Positions 8,833-17,774 of a stretch of DNA of 55,281 nucleotides are shown here, in pieces. The notes beneath the pieces were generated by a model. The model did no database searches, had not been told where the DNA came from, and was given only the letters and a program-made list of their open reading frames with translations. Made by a program: the position numbers and the translations under genes. The DNA is from Bacteroidales bacterium (lineage in GTDB: Bacteria; Bacteroidota; Bacteroidia; Bacteroidales; FEN-979). Every line of letters starts with the position of its first letter. Positions within the stretch are counted from its first letter, which is position 1. Where the stretch lies: positions 1-55,281 of the forward strand of contig JALNWE010000014.1 in assembly GCA_023231065.1 (NCBI GenBank). The letters are read 5' to 3'.

Positions 8833-9828
8833 TTAATGGTTATTCAGAAAGGTGGTTATTTCAAGTGTGTCGATGTCGTTCATGCAACGGAAATGTTTCT
8901 TGGGACAACGGTCATAGCCCAGTTTACTGCAAGGGCGGCAGGAAAGCCCTTTGACCTGGGCAATCAGTGAATTGGATTGGTCATCTCCTTTCAGGTACGG
9001 ATACATCCCAAATTCAGGGATGGTATTTCCCCATACCGAGACCATCCTTTTATGAAAAGCGGCTGCAATATGCATCAAACCGGTATCATTGGTCAGGACG
9101 GCATCGGCCAGGCGCAGGAGGCTGGCTGATTGGTTTAGCGAATAGCGGCCACAAAAATTAAAAACCATGGACCGGGTTGCCGCTACAATCTTTTCACCCC
9201 GCGCCTGGTCTTCATCGCCTCCCAGAAGGATGACAGGACGGGTAAGATTGTCACATACTTTGGCCACCTTTTCTTCCGGGAAAATCTTGGTGTTGTGTTT
9301 GCCCCCGATAACAATCGCAATGAAGCCCTGGTGAAGGGCTTCAGGAAGGGTGTCAGGGTTCAGCCCATCGTTTTCAGGGATAAAATAATCCAGTCCCTTT
9401 CCATCATTATGTACCCCTAAATGCAGGACTGGTTCCAGGTACCTGTCAACAATATGAACTGACGGTAACAGATTAATTTTAAAATTGACAACCAGCCACT
9501 TGCGTAAATTCAACTTTGAAAAAGCCAGTGATTTTATCCTTAGTTTTTGTATCACATATAACGATCTGTAATTTTTATGCAGGTCAACAACGCAATCGAA
9601 GCCCTGCGACTGCAATTGCGGAAGGAGATCATCAAAATTATGATCGTATTGCCACACTTTATCGATATAGGGGTTGGCTTCAAGTACAGGAAAAAATTGC
9701 TTTTTGGTCAGATAGTGAAGCTCAAGTCCCGGTATTTGGGATTTCATGCAACGTACCACAGGAGAAGTCAGTACAATATCACCGATAGAGCTGAACCGGA
9801 TAATCAATATCTTATGCCTTATCTTCAT
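8833..9828 (-). CDS. Glycosyltransferase family 9 (heptosyltransferase-like)
   Basis: This 331-residue protein opens with 'ILIIRFSSIGDIVLTSPVVR', the hallmark N-terminus of GT9 LPS heptosyltransferases. It contains the C-terminal nucleotide-sugar motif 'LTNDTGLMHIAAA' with 'SVWGNT' just after. The C-terminus holds a Cys cluster (CRPCSKLGYDRCPKKHFRC) often seen in Bacteroidota and other GT9 proteins. It should transfer a heptose or related sugar to the LPS core at the inner membrane. No other LPS gene is adjacent, so the acceptor is unknown. Confidence 0.9.
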   Translation of the reverse strand: MKIRHKILIIRFSSIGDIVLTSPVVRCMKSQIPGLELHYLTKKQFFPVLEANPYIDKVWQYDHNFDDLLPQLQSQGFDCVVDLHKNYRSLYVIQKLRIKSLAFSKLNLRKWLVVNFKINLLPSVHIVDRYLEPVLHLGVHNDGKGLDYFIPENDGLNPDTLPEALHQGFIAIVIGGKHNTKIFPEEKVAKVCDNLTRPVILLGGDEDQARGEKIVAATRSMVFNFCGRYSLNQSASLLRLADAVLTNDTGLMHIAAAFHKRMVSVWGNTIPEFGMYPYLKGDDQSNSLIAQVKGLSCRPCSKLGYDRCPKKHFRCMNDIDTLEITTFLNNH

Positions 9829-9887
9829 GAACCAACAAGTTATCCATCAAATCAATGCATCAAATTTCCGATTCCGGGCCAGTCCCT

Positions 9888-10526
9888 TTACCGGATGAAC
9901 GGATTATTTTCCATTTCATATCCGATGGTTGTTTCCGGCCCGTGTCCAGGGTAAACTACCGTATCTGGAGGTAAAGTGAAAAGTTTTGTCCGGATACTTT
10001 GCATGAGGGCGTTGAAATCGCCGGAGGGAAGGTCTGTTCGTCCAACGGTATCCTTGAATAAAACATCACCGGTGATCACAAATTCCTGGCTGGCATTGTA
10101 AAAGCAAACGCTTCCTTCGGCATGTCCAGGCGTATAAAGTACTTTTAATTCAGAAATGCCCCAACGGATTGTTTCTCCATCATCTAAAAATCGGGCAGGA
10201 TCCGGGATCCGGTCAATCACGAACCCAAACGAAGAACCCAATTCGTTGAGGGTCAGTAATAAGGGTATTGATTTCTGGTGATATTCGGGAAAAATCTGAA
10301 AAGTATTGGCAATAAAGTCATTGCCTAATACATGGTCGATGTGGCAATGGGTATTGAGGTTGCGTACCAGCTTCAGCTTGTTATCCTTTAAAAAATCCCT
10401 GACTTCATGCCGCTCTTCGATATCATAGCAGGCGGCATCGATGATAATGCACTCTCCGGTTTCATCGTACAGAAAGTAAGTATTTACCAGAAAGAGGTTG
10501 AATGTCATTTTTTCTATATGGATCAT
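9888..10526 (-). CDS. Metallo-beta-lactamase-fold hydrolase, glyoxalase II-like
   Basis: This 212-residue protein carries the zinc signature HxHxDH as His60-Cys-His62-Ile-Asp64-His65. It is followed by 'TPGHAEGSVCF', 'ITGDVLF' and 'VYPGHGPET', which supply the remaining ligands. The spacing matches the short GloB-like hydroxyacylglutathione hydrolase group, which includes many uncharacterised thioesterases. It is probably cytoplasmic. It is the first gene of the minus-strand run ending in ansA, separated by 59 bases from the GT9 gene, and diverges from the large barrel protein at 10643. Confidence 0.9.
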   Translation of the reverse strand: MIHIEKMTFNLFLVNTYFLYDETGECIIIDAACYDIEERHEVRDFLKDNKLKLVRNLNTHCHIDHVLGNDFIANTFQIFPEYHQKSIPLLLTLNELGSSFGFVIDRIPDPARFLDDGETIRWGISELKVLYTPGHAEGSVCFYNASQEFVITGDVLFKDTVGRTDLPSGDFNALMQSIRTKLFTLPPDTVVYPGHGPETTIGYEMENNPFIR

Positions 10527-10642
10527 GGATTTTCAATCTTTTACAAAACCCTGCAAAGATATGAAAAGGAGGCTATATGGCTGCTGCAACAAAAATAATT
10601 GTACTTTAGCGGTTCCAATTCAGTAGCTCTGTACTAACGGAT

Positions 10643-13600
10643 ATGATGAAGGATGCATGCTTAAACGAACGTTTCAGGGGATGGGCAGCAGCATGGGTCA
10701 TTATCGTTTTTTTTATTCTTTGTCCGGGGATCACCAGGGCGCAATTCTATAACGGTTCGCAACTGACCTTTGGAAAAAGCAGGGTACAGTTTACCAATTT
10801 CCTCTGGCTCTATTACCGGTTCGACAAATTTGATACTTATTATTACCTGAACGGAAAGGAGTTGGCTCTTTTTACGGCGGAATTTGCCGATAAACACATT
10901 CCTGAGATCGAAAGGACCCTCCAGTCAAACCTTGAAGAAAAGGTCCAGTTTATCATTTTCAATACACTTTCTGATCTGAAACAGAGCAATATAGGTCAAT
11001 ATGGTGATTGGGATTACTACAACACCGGTGGTGTAACCAAGATTATCGGGGGAAGGGTTTTGCTTTTTTTTGACGGGGATTACGAACATTTTGAGCAACA
11101 GATCCGGGCAGGTATTGCACAGGTGATCCTGAACAACATGATTTATGGTACAGGGATTGGCGCCCAGATTAAGAACAATGCCCTTTACACGGTTCCCGAA
11201 TGGTTCATGAACGGGCTGATCGCTTTTGTCTCCAGAAAATGGGATGCAGAAGTAGAGAACAAGGTAAGGGATGCCATCCTGAATGGTCAGTATGAGAAAT
11301 TTAACCGGCTGACTGGTCTCGAAGCCACTCAGGCCGGTCATTCTTTCTGGAAATACATCGCCATGAAATATGGCGAGTCGGCTATTCCCAACATTGTTTA
11401 TATGTCGCGGCTCAGCCGTAATATTGAACGTGGCTTTCAATACGTGACAGGACTTTCCTATAATGGGCTGGTCCAGGAATGGCTTACTTATTACAAAGAG
11501 ATATATACGCTGCAGGAACATAACCGGACGTTGCCTGCCGGTCCCCCGATCAATACCAGAAAAAAGCCGGACAGAACGTTTAACCAACTGAAAGTAAGTC
11601 CGGATGGGGACCAGGTTGCTTATGTGACCCATCAATTGGGTATCTATAAGGTTTTTATTCAGGACCTCGAAAAAGGTAAAAAGAAAAGGATTTTCCGGGG
11701 TGGATACCGGTTGGAAGAACGTCCCGATTATTCCTTTCCCCTGATAGCATGGCATCCCAGCGGAAAAGCTATTTCGCTCATTGTGGAGCGCAAAGGCAGG
11801 ATATACCTTTATATTTATAACATTCTCGATAAAAGTTATTCCCATCAGGTCCTTGAAAATTTTCAGAAAATAACGGATATTTCCTATAATAATGACGGAT
11901 CTTTATTGGTCTTTTCAGCAGTTCAGAAAGGGCAGTCAGATATTTTTGTATATAACATTGCTTCAGGGTCCCATGAACAGATCACCAGGGACATTTTCGA
12001 TGATCAGAATCCAAGATTTATCAACCACTCTCGCGATATCATCTTCTCTTCCAACAGGTTGAACGATACCATCCGGTTTGATGATCCGGTAAAGATCGAT
12101 CAGTTGCGCAACTACAACGATCTCTTTCTTTATAATTATGCAACAAAGGGACAGGTCCTTCGCCGGCTTACCCATACACCGGATGTTCATGAAATTCAAC
12201 CACAGCCTTATGGGGACAATTACTTTTGTTATCTGGGTGACCAAAATGGAGTATTTAACCGGTATTTGGCTAAATATGACAGCGCCATTGCATACATCGA
12301 TACGACAACCCATTACCGGTATTTCACTTCCACCTGGCCCATCACCAATTATTCCAGGAACATTGAAGAACAGGATATTTCGGTTAAGGGGGCCCGGATT
12401 GGAGAGATCCTTTACCAGGATCGCAATTTCAGGATGTACACCTCCGACCTGATACGCCCGGAACATGTTTCCCATGTTGAATTAAGCCCGTCCCGGTTAA
12501 AGGAGCTCCGGATCCCCGTTCCTGAAAAAACCATGGAGGCTTCAAAACCTGATACCGCCCCGCCTCTGGCCGAACCATTTAAAATCCATGAAAAAAAACA
12601 CTTTTCCGTTGTCAGACAAAGTGAAGTTCCCCATGTACAATGGGACCTCCATGATACCCTGAAAGGGGCCGGGGGGTTGCAGCAACAGATCGGCCAGTGG
12701 GACAAGGACACCACGGCGAAAGCGGGACTTACCCAGGAGGATTTAAAAAAGGTTGGCCAGGGTTTATGGCTGGGACGGAGTGTGGATACGCTCGACAAAT
12801 ATAAATCGGCCAAGCAACTGAATTACAATGTAGAATATTCCATCGACCAGATGGTGACCCAGATCGATTTCACTTACCTTAATTTTGCTTACCAGCCTTT
12901 TACCGGAAGCGCATCGCCGGATTTTGTCAACCCGGGACTGAATGCCCTGTTTATGGTCGGAATAACCGATCTGATGGAAGATTACCGCATCAGCGGCGGC
13001 GTAAGGCTGAATGTAAACCTGATCAACAATGAATACCTTTTCAGTTACTCCATCTTTAAAAGAAGGCTGGACCACCAGATCACCTTTCACCGGAAGGCAG
13101 TAGAGGAGGTGGGATATTATTCCCTGATCCGGCATAAGATCCATGAGCTTTATTATGTAGCCACCTATCCTTTCAACCCGGTCCTTAATGTCAAAGGAAC
13201 GGCGGCAATCCGCTATGACCGGGCTGTTTATCTTTCCACTGATCAGCTCAATCTCCAGGAACCGGATGTTCATACCGTATGGGGAAGTATTAAAGGGGAG
13301 ATCAATTATGATAATACCCGGAGCCTGGGAGTAAACCTTTACCAGGGGACCCGGTACAAAATTTTCGGCGAATATTACCAGATGCTGAATACTTCAGGGA
13401 ATAATGTCACGATTCTTGGATTAGATTTCCGCAATTACCAGAAAGTCCACCGTACCCTGATCTGGGCAAACCGGTTTGCAATCAGTACCTCATTCGGGAG
13501 CAATAAATTATTGTACTATTTAGGCGGAGTTGATAACTGGTTGTTTCCCAGGTTCGATACTGAAGCTCCTGTTGCTACGGATCAAAACTATGCTTTTCAG

Positions 13601-14008
13601 ACACTGGCCACCAACCTGCGTGGCTTTAACCAGAATGTCAGGAATGGAAATAGTTTCTTTGTCTATAATACCGAATTACGATGGCCGGTTTTCCGCTACT
13701 TTTTTAACCGGCCTATCCGTTCCGATTTTATTAATAATTTCCAGATCGTTGTTTTTGGGGATGTTGGTACCGCATGGACCGGGGTAACCCCATGGTCGTC
13801 GGATAACCAGCTTTTTACGCGATATATTTACAACGGGCCCCTGTTTATTAAAGTGGACCTCCAGAAAGACCCCCTGGTAGAAGGTTTCGGATTTGGCGCC
13901 AGGACAAGGCTTTTTGGTTATTTTTTGCGGGCTGACCTGGCTTGGGGTGTGGATGACGGGCATGTTGGAAAACCGATCTTCTATTTTTCTCTCAGTCTTG
14001 ATTTTTAA
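10643..14008 (+). CDS. Exported three-part protein: degenerate gluzincin-like domain, TolB/PD40-type propeller, C-terminal BamA-like barrel
   Basis: This protein has 1121 residues. Residues 14-34 form a signal/anchor segment ending TRAQ. About 80-300 resemble the peptidase-MA (gluzincin) region, ending 'VPEWFMNGLIAF', but the expected HExxH is replaced around 'RAGIAQVILN' and the usual Glu of 'xEGxA' is Asn, so it is probably a pseudo-enzyme. About 310-640 hold PD40-type blades ('SPDGDQVAYV', 'HPSGKAISLI', 'NNDGSLLVFS'). About 730-1121 are amphipathic beta strands ending with 'LRGFNQNVRNGN' and 'ELRWPVF', like the C-terminal strands of BamA/surface-antigen barrels, and finish on Phe. It is likely an outer-membrane protein with a large periplasmic or surface part; its role is unknown. 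A second ATG follows immediately at 10646. Confidence 0.82.
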   Translation: MMKDACLNERFRGWAAAWVIIVFFILCPGITRAQFYNGSQLTFGKSRVQFTNFLWLYYRFDKFDTYYYLNGKELALFTAEFADKHIPEIERTLQSNLEEKVQFIIFNTLSDLKQSNIGQYGDWDYYNTGGVTKIIGGRVLLFFDGDYEHFEQQIRAGIAQVILNNMIYGTGIGAQIKNNALYTVPEWFMNGLIAFVSRKWDAEVENKVRDAILNGQYEKFNRLTGLEATQAGHSFWKYIAMKYGESAIPNIVYMSRLSRNIERGFQYVTGLSYNGLVQEWLTYYKEIYTLQEHNRTLPAGPPINTRKKPDRTFNQLKVSPDGDQVAYVTHQLGIYKVFIQDLEKGKKKRIFRGGYRLEERPDYSFPLIAWHPSGKAISLIVERKGRIYLYIYNILDKSYSHQVLENFQKITDISYNNDGSLLVFSAVQKGQSDIFVYNIASGSHEQITRDIFDDQNPRFINHSRDIIFSSNRLNDTIRFDDPVKIDQLRNYNDLFLYNYATKGQVLRRLTHTPDVHEIQPQPYGDNYFCYLGDQNGVFNRYLAKYDSAIAYIDTTTHYRYFTSTWPITNYSRNIEEQDISVKGARIGEILYQDRNFRMYTSDLIRPEHVSHVELSPSRLKELRIPVPEKTMEASKPDTAPPLAEPFKIHEKKHFSVVRQSEVPHVQWDLHDTLKGAGGLQQQIGQWDKDTTAKAGLTQEDLKKVGQGLWLGRSVDTLDKYKSAKQLNYNVEYSIDQMVTQIDFTYLNFAYQPFTGSASPDFVNPGLNALFMVGITDLMEDYRISGGVRLNVNLINNEYLFSYSIFKRRLDHQITFHRKAVEEVGYYSLIRHKIHELYYVATYPFNPVLNVKGTAAIRYDRAVYLSTDQLNLQEPDVHTVWGSIKGEINYDNTRSLGVNLYQGTRYKIFGEYYQMLNTSGNNVTILGLDFRNYQKVHRTLIWANRFAISTSFGSNKLLYYLGGVDNWLFPRFDTEAPVATDQNYAFQTLATNLRGFNQNVRNGNSFFVYNTELRWPVFRYFFNRPIRSDFINNFQIVVFGDVGTAWTGVTPWSSDNQLFTRYIYNGPLFIKVDLQKDPLVEGFGFGARTRLFGYFLRADLAWGVDDGHVGKPIFYFSLSLDF

Positions 14009-14017
14009 GCAATTGTT

Positions 14018-14461
14018 ATGCCTGAAAAACAAATCCTTGATTTCCTGAAAGAACATCATATTCTGACATTGGCAGTATCGAGAGAGAATATCCCATGGTG
14101 TTCCACCTGTTATTATGTTTATCAACCGGAAGAAAACCGGTTCATTATTACATCAGATCCACAGACCCGTCATATCCGTGATGTCATAGATGGGGGCAAC
14201 TACCGGGTTTCCGGGGCCATCGCGCTGGAAACAAGGCTCGTAGGAAAAATCAGAGGCATTCAGTTTTCAGGGAAGATCAATGTTCTGGAGGGACCGGAAT
14301 TAAAAAAAGCCAGGGCTGCCTATCTGAAGGGATTTCCTGTTGCCAGGATGGTTCCCGGTTTACATCTTTGGGAAATCAAACCCGATTTTTTTAAGTTGAC
14401 CGATAACCGTCTGGGATTCGGAAAAAAGCTTGTCTGGCAAGAGGAAAATCCTCCAAAATGA
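14018..14461 (+). CDS. YhbP/UPF0306-like FMN-binding split-barrel protein
   Basis: This 147-residue protein closely follows the pattern of E. coli YhbP: 'ILTLAVSRENIPWCSTCYYV', 'TRHIRDV', 'IRGIQFSGKINVLEG', 'AYLKGFPVARM', 'LWEIKPD' and the ending 'LTDNRLGFGKKLVW'. The family has a pyridoxamine-phosphate-oxidase-like split barrel, and FMN binding is presumed. No reaction is established. It starts 9 bases after the stop of the large barrel protein, so the two are probably co-transcribed. Confidence 0.85.
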   Translation: MPEKQILDFLKEHHILTLAVSRENIPWCSTCYYVYQPEENRFIITSDPQTRHIRDVIDGGNYRVSGAIALETRLVGKIRGIQFSGKINVLEGPELKKARAAYLKGFPVARMVPGLHLWEIKPDFFKLTDNRLGFGKKLVWQEENPPK

Positions 14462-14675
14462 AGGCTGGGGAAGGGTTTCCTGAATTATCAAAGGCTATGT
14501 TTTTTTAATTCAACCGGTTAACTTTCGACCTTCGATTTCTGTTAATAACTAAATCCCGGCGAAAATTTTCTTCGTTGTATATTGCTTCATCAAAAAAATT
14601 CCAGAAATTTTATTGAAACGTTCGCAAGAACAATTATTTAGAAAATAATAATTAAACGGTTAATCCTGTTCATAC
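14462..14675 (+). other. Leader region of class II ribonucleotide reductase
   Basis: This 214-base AT-rich gap precedes nrdJ. It contains a palindrome AACCGGTT near 14510 and several A/T runs. I recognise no cobalamin riboswitch, NrdR-box pair or exact TAnnTTTG -7 box. Confidence 0.35.
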
Positions 14676-17354
14676 ATGGAAATCGACCCGGTGAAAATAA
14701 TAGGGACGGAGCAAAAGTCAGACTACTATCAGGAAGTTTTGTCAAAGCGGATCCGTCCGAAAATTACGATTGAAGAATCAGAAATGAAAGAGAAGAAAAC
14801 GATAGGAACAGAGCGAAAAATATACTCCTTTAATGAAGTTATTGAAAAATCGACAGCTTATTTTAATGGTGACAATCTGGCAGCCAATGTTTGGGCCAAC
14901 AAGTACGCCCTGAAAAATGCCGAAGGGCAATTGTACGAGTTGACCCCTGATGATATGCATCATCGGATTGCCCGCGAGATTGCCCGTATTGAGAAAAAAT
15001 ATCCCAACCCGATGAGTGAAGGGGAATTATTCGATCTCATGCGGAATTTTAAATATATTATTCCCCAGGGCAGTCCGATGGCTGGCATCGGGAATGATTA
15101 TCAGATAGGCTCATTATCCAATTGTTTTGTAATCGGAAACGATGGAAATGCCGATTCTTATGGCGCCATTATGAAAACCGATGAGGAGCAGGTCCAGCTG
15201 ATGAAACGCAGGGGCGGGGTGGGGCATGACCTCTCGCACATCCGTCCCAAGCATAGTCTTGTTAAAAACAGCGCGATGACCTCTACCGGTATTGTCCCGT
15301 TTATGGAACGGTATTCCAATTCCACCCGGGAAGTTGCTCAGGAAGGAAGGCGTGGCGCCCTGATGTTGAGTATTTCGGTGGTCCATCCCGACGCAGAAAA
15401 ATTTATCGATGCCAAGATGGAATCCGGGAAGGTGACCGGAGCGAATATCTCGGTGAAACTGACCGACGATTTCATGCGGGCCGTGATCAACGACCAGGAA
15501 TTTGTTCAACATTTTCCGGTTGATTCACGGGAACCATTGGTCTCCAAGACAATAAAGGCCAGCGATCTGTGGAAAAAGATTGTTCATAATGCCTGGAAAT
15601 CAGCTGAACCAGGCATCCTTTTCTGGGATACCATCCTCCGGGAATCAATCCCTGATTCTTATGCGGATTTGGGCTTCCGTACTGTTTCCACCAACCCTTG
15701 CGGCGAAATCCCCCTGTGTACGTATGACAGCTGCCGGCTGATGGCCATTAACCTGTATAATTACGTGGATAAACCCTTTACCGCCGAAGCCAGTTTCGAT
15801 TCGGACCTGTTCATATCCCACGTACACAAAGGACAGCGGATCATGGATGATATCATCGATCTTGAATTAGAAAAGATCGACCGTATCCTTGAAAAAATTG
15901 ACGCTGATCCAGAGGGAGAGGAGATCAAAGCACGGGAACGTAACATGTGGCTGAACATCAAGAAGAAAGCAATTCAGGGACGGCGTACGGGTTTTGGTAT
16001 TACTGCCGAAGGAGATATGTTGGCGGCGCTGGGTACCCGTTACGGATCAGATGAAGCAACCAATTTCTCGGTCGAAGTCCATAAGATCCTTGCTATTGAA
16101 GCTTACCGTTCATCGGTAATATTGGCCAAAGAACGCGGGCCATTTCCCATTTATGATACTACCCGCGAAAAAGATAACCCTTTCATCAACAGGCTGAAAG
16201 AAACTGCTCCAGATGTTTATGAGGACATGGGGCAATATGGCCGTCGCAACATTGCCATGCTGACCATTGCCCCTACGGGATCGGTGAGCATTCTTACCCA
16301 GACCACATCGGGGCTGGAACCGGTTTTTGCCGTTTCTTACAAACGTCGCCGTAAAGTCAATCCCAATGATAAAAATGTAAAGATTACCTTTAAAGATGAA
16401 ATTGGCGATACCTGGGAAGAATATAATGTTTTCCATCACAATTTTGTTACCTGGCTTCACCAGAATGGATATGATCTGGAAGAAGTTACCCGGATGGACG
16501 AAAAAGAGCTGAAAAACATCATTAAAAAATCACCCTTCTTCAAAGCAACAGCCAATGATGTTGATTGGGTAGCAAAAGTCAAAATGCAGGGCGCCGTGCA
16601 GAAATGGGTCGATCATTCCATCAGTGTCACGGTCAATGTCCCCAACGATACCAAAGAAGAGCTCATCAGCGCCATTTACGAAACAGCTTGGAAAGTCGGT
16701 TGCAAGGGAATGACAGTTTACCGCGATGGCTCCCGCGCCGGGGTGTTGGTGAATAACGAACCCAAAGAAAATAAAAAAGCAAAGGAAGATATCATTGAAT
16801 TCAGGGAGACCAAAGCGCCTCATAGGCCCGAACGGCTAATGGCTGATATTGTCCGTTTTCAGAATGATCATGAAAAGTGGGTGGCCATGGTCGGCATATT
16901 GAATGGCCGGCCTTATGAAATATTTACCGGGGTTGCGGAGGATTTCTGGATCCCAACCTGGGTCCAGAAAGGTTGGATCGTAAAAACCAAACCCGATGGA
17001 GTGACCTCCAGGTATGATTTTCAATTTGAAGACCGCCAGGGATATAAAGTCACCATTGAAGGGTTATCACGATCATTCAACAAAGAATACTGGAATTACG
17101 CCAAACTGATCTCCGGTATTTTACGTCACGGGATGCCGCTTCCTTTTGTAGTCAATATTATTTCAAAGCTTCACTTTGAAGTTGATTCTATCAACACCTG
17201 GAAAAATGGGGTTGAACGCGCCCTGAAGAAATTTATTCCGGATGGGACCAAGGCTGCCGAACATGCCTGCCCGAAGTGCAATGATGAGAATGGGCTGGTT
17301 TATCAGGAAGGATGCCTGGTGTGCAAAAGCTGCGGTTATTCAAAATGCGGCTAA
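14676..17354 (+). CDS. nrdJ: Adenosylcobalamin-dependent (class II) ribonucleoside-diphosphate reductase
   Basis: This 892-residue protein reduces ribonucleotides to deoxyribonucleotides with a B12-generated thiyl radical. Visible features are 'SLSNCFVIG' (Cys150, redox cysteine region), 'RRGGVGHDLSHIRP', 'TNPCGEIPLC' (Cys342, radical-site signature) and 'APTGSVSILTQTTSGLEPVF'. The C-terminal tail has three Cys pairs (CPKC, CLVC, CSYSKC-like) for reductant exchange. It needs no partner subunit and works without oxygen. The N-terminus contains a repeated motif (IGTEQK at 9-14, IGTERK at 43-48); family resemblance begins near 'YSFNEVIEKS', so Met37 (14784) is an alternative start. Confidence 0.92.
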   Translation: MEIDPVKIIGTEQKSDYYQEVLSKRIRPKITIEESEMKEKKTIGTERKIYSFNEVIEKSTAYFNGDNLAANVWANKYALKNAEGQLYELTPDDMHHRIAREIARIEKKYPNPMSEGELFDLMRNFKYIIPQGSPMAGIGNDYQIGSLSNCFVIGNDGNADSYGAIMKTDEEQVQLMKRRGGVGHDLSHIRPKHSLVKNSAMTSTGIVPFMERYSNSTREVAQEGRRGALMLSISVVHPDAEKFIDAKMESGKVTGANISVKLTDDFMRAVINDQEFVQHFPVDSREPLVSKTIKASDLWKKIVHNAWKSAEPGILFWDTILRESIPDSYADLGFRTVSTNPCGEIPLCTYDSCRLMAINLYNYVDKPFTAEASFDSDLFISHVHKGQRIMDDIIDLELEKIDRILEKIDADPEGEEIKARERNMWLNIKKKAIQGRRTGFGITAEGDMLAALGTRYGSDEATNFSVEVHKILAIEAYRSSVILAKERGPFPIYDTTREKDNPFINRLKETAPDVYEDMGQYGRRNIAMLTIAPTGSVSILTQTTSGLEPVFAVSYKRRRKVNPNDKNVKITFKDEIGDTWEEYNVFHHNFVTWLHQNGYDLEEVTRMDEKELKNIIKKSPFFKATANDVDWVAKVKMQGAVQKWVDHSISVTVNVPNDTKEELISAIYETAWKVGCKGMTVYRDGSRAGVLVNNEPKENKKAKEDIIEFRETKAPHRPERLMADIVRFQNDHEKWVAMVGILNGRPYEIFTGVAEDFWIPTWVQKGWIVKTKPDGVTSRYDFQFEDRQGYKVTIEGLSRSFNKEYWNYAKLISGILRHGMPLPFVVNIISKLHFEVDSINTWKNGVERALKKFIPDGTKAAEHACPKCNDENGLVYQEGCLVCKSCGYSKCG

Positions 17355-17357
17355 AGC

Positions 17358-17762
17358 CTAGAAATTCATCTTGTGGTAATCGAAGGTGGTATTATCGCGC
17401 AAATATTTGATTTTTTGAGCAATAACAATAAAAGCATCCAGGTTATTTGCCTTCAGCCATTGGATAGCCGCTTGCTTACCCCGGCAGGCATCAGCAAAAA
17501 CGATCAGAAAAGCATGATGGTTAGCCTGTAACCATTGGTAAGCCTGCATGTTTTCATCGATGGCCGCATCCAGTGCGGAAAGATGATAGAACTTGTTTTG
17601 AAATAACCAGTTAGTTGCTTCTTCACTTCCGCGGATGGCATGTGCCAGGGCAGCTACTTCAGGATAATTGTTATTTATCAGCCAGCTCACAATTTCCTCG
17701 TTACCGTTGATAGCCTCTCCAAAAGCCAACCAGATTTTTGCCGGATAATACAGCGATTTCAC
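17358..17762 (-). CDS. Small protein of four exact 25-residue helical repeats (function unknown)
   Basis: This 134-residue protein starts at a GTG (17760-17762) preceded by AAAAAGG. Residues 16-115 are four repeats of exactly 25 residues with consensus xAIxGxxxAxxWLxxNxxxxLxxLA. Trp-Leu falls at 27-28, 52-53, 77-78 and 102-103, and Asn at 31, 56, 81 and 106. The pattern suggests pairs of short helices stacked as an alpha-solenoid, shorter than TPR (34) or ankyrin (33) units. There is no signal peptide or membrane segment, so it should be cytosolic and probably binds another protein. It begins 12 bases after the radical SAM gene stop, so it is almost certainly co-transcribed with it. I do not recognise the family. 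Confidence 0.8.
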   Translation of the reverse strand: MKSLYYPAKIWLAFGEAINGNEEIVSWLINNNYPEVAALAHAIRGSEEATNWLFQNKFYHLSALDAAIDENMQAYQWLQANHHAFLIVFADACRGKQAAIQWLKANNLDAFIVIAQKIKYLRDNTTFDYHKMNF

Positions 17763-17774
17763 CTTTTTATTGAG

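Noticed and set aside
10925..11845. A 306-codon open frame on the minus strand
   Set aside because: It is antisense to the 1121-residue barrel protein, has no family signature and no start context; the plus-strand frame has clear domains.
14462..14675. Possible cobalamin riboswitch before nrdJ
   Set aside because: The B12-dependent enzyme makes this tempting, but I see no B12-box-like conserved core or matching stems; a covariance search would decide.
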